Below, piece by piece: positions 5,734-6,833 of a stretch of DNA of 6,833 bases (positions are counted from its first letter, which is position 1; each line of letters opens with the position of its first letter). The stretch is from contig DCHY01000042.1 in the NCBI GenBank assembly GCA_002315715.1, positions 1 to 6,833 of the forward strand, in the 5' to 3' direction. Below the pieces are notes generated by a model that was given only the letters and a program-made list of their open reading frames with translations, was not told the origin of the DNA and did not search any database. The stretch comes from Clostridiales bacterium UBA1740. GTDB taxonomy: Bacteria; Bacillota; Clostridia; Oscillospirales; CAG-272. A program made the position numbers and the translations under genes.

Positions 5734-6833
5734 TTAGGATTCTTCACCCGTGTATCCCCAAACGATTTGACTTTCGGGGATACGCTCGCTGCTTCCTTTG
5801 TAAACGTTCCAGTTGCTTAACCAGCCGGAAGGTTTGGAGTCAAATTCACAATAGATGATAAGGTTATCGGAGCAACCGTAGAAGATACGATTGCCGAGTT
5901 GATACGTGATGCAATCGGAAAGTACGATAGATGAAAGGGACGTGCAATTCTCGAACACGTTCGATCCGATGTACGAGCATTTTGCGCCTTCTTCAAAGAC
6001 AAAACTGCTCAAAGACGTGCAGTTTTTGAAGATAGTGTTGCCGATACCCGTTACCGAGTTGGGAAGCACGAAGGAAGACAGCGACGTACAACCGTAAAAC
6101 GCACTCGACTGGATTTCCGTCAAGGAGTGGGGAAGTTCGATGGATACTAAGGACGTACATCCATTAAATACTCCGACTTTTATTACCGTTACGGTGTTCG
6201 GGAGCGAAACGGAAGCCAAAGACGAACAGCCGCTAAAGACGCCGTCTTCAATGGAAGAAACGCCATTGGGAATGACGATGGAAGTCAAAGACGAACATCC
6301 GGAAAAAGCAGAATACTCAATGGTTTTCACAGAAGTGGGAATTTCAATGGCGGTGAGAGAAGTGCAATTATTGAATGCGTCGTGACCAATCGCGCTCGGT
6401 GCAAAACCTTCCGCAAAGGTAATAGTCTTCAGGTTCGTATCTTTGTAGAACATGCCGGAATGAATCAATTTGACGCCTGCGGGAATTCTGATGGAGGTCA
6501 AAGACGTGCATTCGGCAAACGTGTAATCACCAAGCTGAATAACCGTGTCGGGCAAATCAATAGCGGTGAGAGCATAACATCTTTCGAAGGCAAAACTCCA
6601 AATGTGGGTAAGTGCCGTTCCTTCTGCAAAGACGAATGTTTTGAGAGAGTTGCATTCGGCAAATGCTCTGTCTCCGATCACGAGGACGCTTGCGGGAATG
6701 GTGACGGCGGTGATATTCCTACAATACTTGAACGCCGCGTCGCCGATGTTCACAAGCGTTTCGGGCAGGGTGAGGGATGTTATTCTGGACTGATAGATAA
6801 CGTTTTGCGGAGCGTCAATGACAAACGCCTTTG
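5734..6833 (-). CDS. BspA-like leucine-rich repeat surface protein, N-terminus beyond window edge
   Basis: The reading frame is open from the right edge to the TAA at 5734-5736, giving 366 visible residues. A GTG at 6753 is only an internal valine, because repeat sequence continues upstream of it (ITSLTLPETLVNIGDAAF) and no ribosome site is seen. Thirteen repeats of the Treponema/Bacteroides LRR type (LRR_5) cover about 920 bases. Their pattern is roughly L-x-x-I-x-I-P-x-x-V-x-x-I-x-x-x-A-F-x-x-C-x-S. The last 42 residues form a non-repeat cap with CEFDSKPSGWLSNWN and QIVWGY, a C-terminal module common in Clostridia BspA-like proteins. There is no LPXTG motif or membrane anchor at this end. 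Any signal peptide would lie outside the window. Such proteins are usually exported and bind host or cell-surface partners; this role is inferred from the family. Confidence 0.9.
   Translation of the reverse strand, partial: KAFVIDAPQNVIYQSRITSLTLPETLVNIGDAAFKYCRNITAVTIPASVLVIGDRAFAECNSLKTFVFAEGTALTHIWSFAFERCYALTAIDLPDTVIQLGDYTFAECTSLTSIRIPAGVKLIHSGMFYKDTNLKTITFAEGFAPSAIGHDAFNNCTSLTAIEIPTSVKTIEYSAFSGCSSLTSIVIPNGVSSIEDGVFSGCSSLASVSLPNTVTVIKVGVFNGCTSLVSIELPHSLTEIQSSAFYGCTSLSSFVLPNSVTGIGNTIFKNCTSLSSFVFEEGAKCSYIGSNVFENCTSLSSIVLSDCITYQLGNRIFYGCSDNLIIYCEFDSKPSGWLSNWNVYKGSSERIPESQIVWGYTGEES
5863..6783 (-). repeat. Thirteen tandem leucine-rich repeats within the BspA-like gene
   Basis: Most units are 23 residues (69 bases). 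Units 3, 6 and 12 are 25 residues and replace the I-P-x-x-V strand with F-x-E-G (FAEGTAL, FAEGFAP, FEEGAKC). Unit 13 is also 25 residues but less regular. Repeats continue to within about 50 bases of the right edge, and more may lie beyond it. Confidence 0.85.

Overview
The window looks like chromosomal DNA of a Gram-positive Firmicute of the Clostridia type. This rests on a short, archaeal/eukaryotic-like prolyl-tRNA synthetase, a PotA of Firmicutes style, a BspA-type leucine-rich surface protein, purine-rich ribosome binding sites and textbook sigma-A promoters. No species can be named from the sequence alone. I see no mobile element, CRISPR array, tRNA or rRNA.

Layout, left to right. The first 877 bases hold the N-terminal 292 codons of a polyamine-type ABC ATPase (potA, minus strand), which runs off the left edge. 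A 226-base gap follows, with the potA promoter, a dyad just after its -10 box, a hairpin and four tandem 10-base repeats. Three minus-strand genes then lie head to tail and read leftward: proS (start 4057), a protein with the fold of a biotin-protein ligase but lacking the ligase's key motifs (2586-1771), and a small intramembrane zinc protease of the M50 family (1724-1104). A consensus promoter at 4096-4124 drives the row. Between the second and third genes sits a strong terminator-like hairpin. Its 3' arm contains the Shine-Dalgarno sequence of the protease, so the protease may be limited to readthrough transcripts or be under structural control.

A 242-base divergent region (4058-4299) separates proS from a plus-strand class I/II aminotransferase of the MocR-like or class Ic aspartate aminotransferase type (4300-5571). 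That gene ends in two tandem terminators. A convergent gene from the right edge (6833-5734, minus) encodes the C-terminal 366 residues of a BspA-like leucine-rich repeat protein and ends in its own terminator at 5672-5705.

How they fit together: proS is housekeeping translation, potA is polyamine import, the aminotransferase is amino acid metabolism, and the LRR protein is probably exported and adhesive. No joint pathway is evident. The least ordinary parts are the degenerate ligase-like protein downstream of proS and the hairpin that overlaps the start region of the protease gene.
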